Part shown: positions 63,067-64,000 of the stretch, piece by piece | Numbering within the stretch: the stretch's first letter is position 1 | How the letters are laid out: each line of letters begins with the position of its first letter | DNA from: Viridibacillus sp050278625 | GTDB taxonomy: Bacteria; Bacillota; Bacilli; Bacillales_A; Planococcaceae | Assembly: GCF_050278625.1 (NCBI RefSeq) | Contig: NZ_JBNNTI010000001.1 | Span: forward strand, 434,001-498,000 | Length of the DNA stretch: 64,000 bases | Direction: 5' to 3' | Notes under the pieces: generated by a model | The model's input: the letters and a program-made list of their open reading frames with translations, nothing else | What the model was told of the DNA's origin: nothing | Databases searched by the model: none | Made by a program: the position numbers and the translations under genes

Positions 63067-64000
63067 TTATTTTTCTACAGATAGACCCATTAAGTATGCA
63101 GCTAAAGCATCAAGCTCTTCATCTGTGAATTCTTTACCATTATTTAAAGCTTTTTCTTCTGGCATTTGGTTTCCTGGTTTAAGCTCTTGTGAGTTTTTAA
63201 TCCAGTCTTTAATACCCTTTTCTGAGTGTTCAAGGAAACCTGCAACACGGTTACGATCTCCGAATGCAGCTAAGCTAGGAGCTGTTTGGCCTCCTGTACC
63301 TTCACCAGAAACTGCGTGACAAGAAATACAACTATTAGCGAATACTTGTTCACCTAAATCAGCAGATTTAGCATCAGCTTTTTTACCTTTAGTAGCTTGC
63401 ATGTTGTCAACCCATTTGTTGAAGTTATCTTGGCTAAGTGTTTTAACTTTGAAATCCATTAAAGCATGCGATGGACCACAAAGTTCAGCACATTTACCAT
63501 AGAATACTCCGTCTTTCAATCCGTCCGATTCTTTATCGAATGTTAAATAGAATTTGTTGATGTTATCAACATTCGTATCCATTTTACCACCAATTGCAGG
63601 AATCCAGAATGAGTGTTTTACGTCAGCAGCTTTTAAGTTGAAGTAAACTTTCTGACCTTTTGGTACTACTAATTCTTGAGAAGTTACAATACCTTGATTT
63701 GGGTATTCGAACTCCCACCAATATAATTTAGCTGTTACGTTTACAGTAACTGCTTTTGCATTACCTTCAGCGTCTTTCGCTTCCATAGCTTTAGTGTCAG
63801 CAAATTTGTAAGTTAAACTTACAGTTGGAACAGCCAAGATTAATAATAATACGATAGGTATCGCTGTCCAAATAATCTCTAGTGTATGGCTACCTTCAAC
63901 TTGTTTAGGAATTGTATTCTCTCCAACTTTTTTACGTCGGAACTTAACAATAGCAAGTACGTAGATGATAACCACTACGATAATAACTAACGTCATAATT
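63067..64000 (-). CDS. ctaC: cytochrome caa3 oxidase subunit II, N-terminus missing
   Basis: CuA subunit fused to cytochrome c. The part present has a membrane helix and heme-facing segment (IIWTAIPIVLLLILAVP), the CuA site (HSFWIPAIGGK, GKCAELCGPSHALM) and a C-terminal heme-c domain with CISCH and axial Met in NQMPEE. The sequence continues past the right edge, where the lipoprotein signal peptide should lie. Confidence 0.96.
   Translation of the reverse strand, partial: IMTLVIIVVVIIYVLAIVKFRRKKVGENTIPKQVEGSHTLEIIWTAIPIVLLLILAVPTVSLTYKFADTKAMEAKDAEGNAKAVTVNVTAKLYWWEFEYPNQGIVTSQELVVPKGQKVYFNLKAADVKHSFWIPAIGGKMDTNVDNINKFYLTFDKESDGLKDGVFYGKCAELCGPSHALMDFKVKTLSQDNFNKWVDNMQATKGKKADAKSADLGEQVFANSCISCHAVSGEGTGGQTAPSLAAFGDRNRVAGFLEHSEKGIKDWIKNSQELKPGNQMPEEKALNNGKEFTDEELDALAAYLMGLSVEK

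Overview
The window is a chromosomal segment of a low-GC, endospore-forming Gram-positive bacterium. Gene content and order match the Bacillus subtilis pyr-ile-div-sigE/G-ftsZA-dcw-ylb-cta block, read here mostly on the minus strand. Protein sequences and several missing cluster members suggest the Lysinibacillus/Solibacillus/Rummeliibacillus group of Planococcaceae (Caryophanaceae). That placement is inference from remembered families, not from a search.

Layout. 1-4.7 kb: pyrimidine operon (pyrR-pyrP-pyrB-pyrC-carA) with a sigma-A promoter and two PyrR attenuators. 4.7-9.4 kb: rluD, lspA and T-box-controlled ileS. 9.4-12.7 kb: divIVA, ylmH, ylmG, sepF, ylmE, ylmC. 12.7-15.2 kb: sporulation sigma factors sigG and sigE and the pro-sigma-E protease spoIIGA. 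15.4-30.1 kb: the division and cell-wall (dcw) cluster from mraZ to ftsZ, with three operator-like repeats before mraZ but without murE, murG or murB. 30.4-38 kb: bshC, DUF3397, a KPR-family reductase, a biotin-dependent acyl-CoA carboxylase set, a GerR-like factor and an enoyl-CoA hydratase. 38.4-38.9 kb: a 126-bp tandem repeat array broken by an assembly gap. 39-50 kb: rpmF and the ylb genes, with an intact IS1182-type insertion sequence abutting ylbF. 50-55.5 kb: an accessory block between ylbF and ylbC (yqhV, MFS transporter, LysE-type exporter, thioesterase remnant, a stand-alone murE and a short aspartokinase). 56.6-64 kb: yugN, a YtvI-like protein, ctaM-like DUF420, ctaG and the caa3 oxidase genes ctaF-E-D-C, separated from ctaG by two kinds of non-coding repeat.

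Functionally the window joins nucleotide synthesis, septum formation and peptidoglycan synthesis, compartment-specific sporulation control, and terminal respiration.

The most interesting signal is at 53.1-55.5 kb. A murE carrying the DNPR motif of diaminopimelate (DAP)-adding ligases lies outside the dcw cluster. It is divergent from an aspartokinase that keeps its kinase domain but ends where the ACT regulatory domains should start. Relatives such as Lysinibacillus sphaericus use lysine in vegetative peptidoglycan but DAP in the spore cortex, so the pair could be a sporulation-specific DAP supply-and-use module. This is a hypothesis. A second interesting signal is a roughly 126-bp interspersed repeat present at 38.5 and 59.8 kb in opposite orientations, whose central hairpin stem differs in sequence but stays paired.
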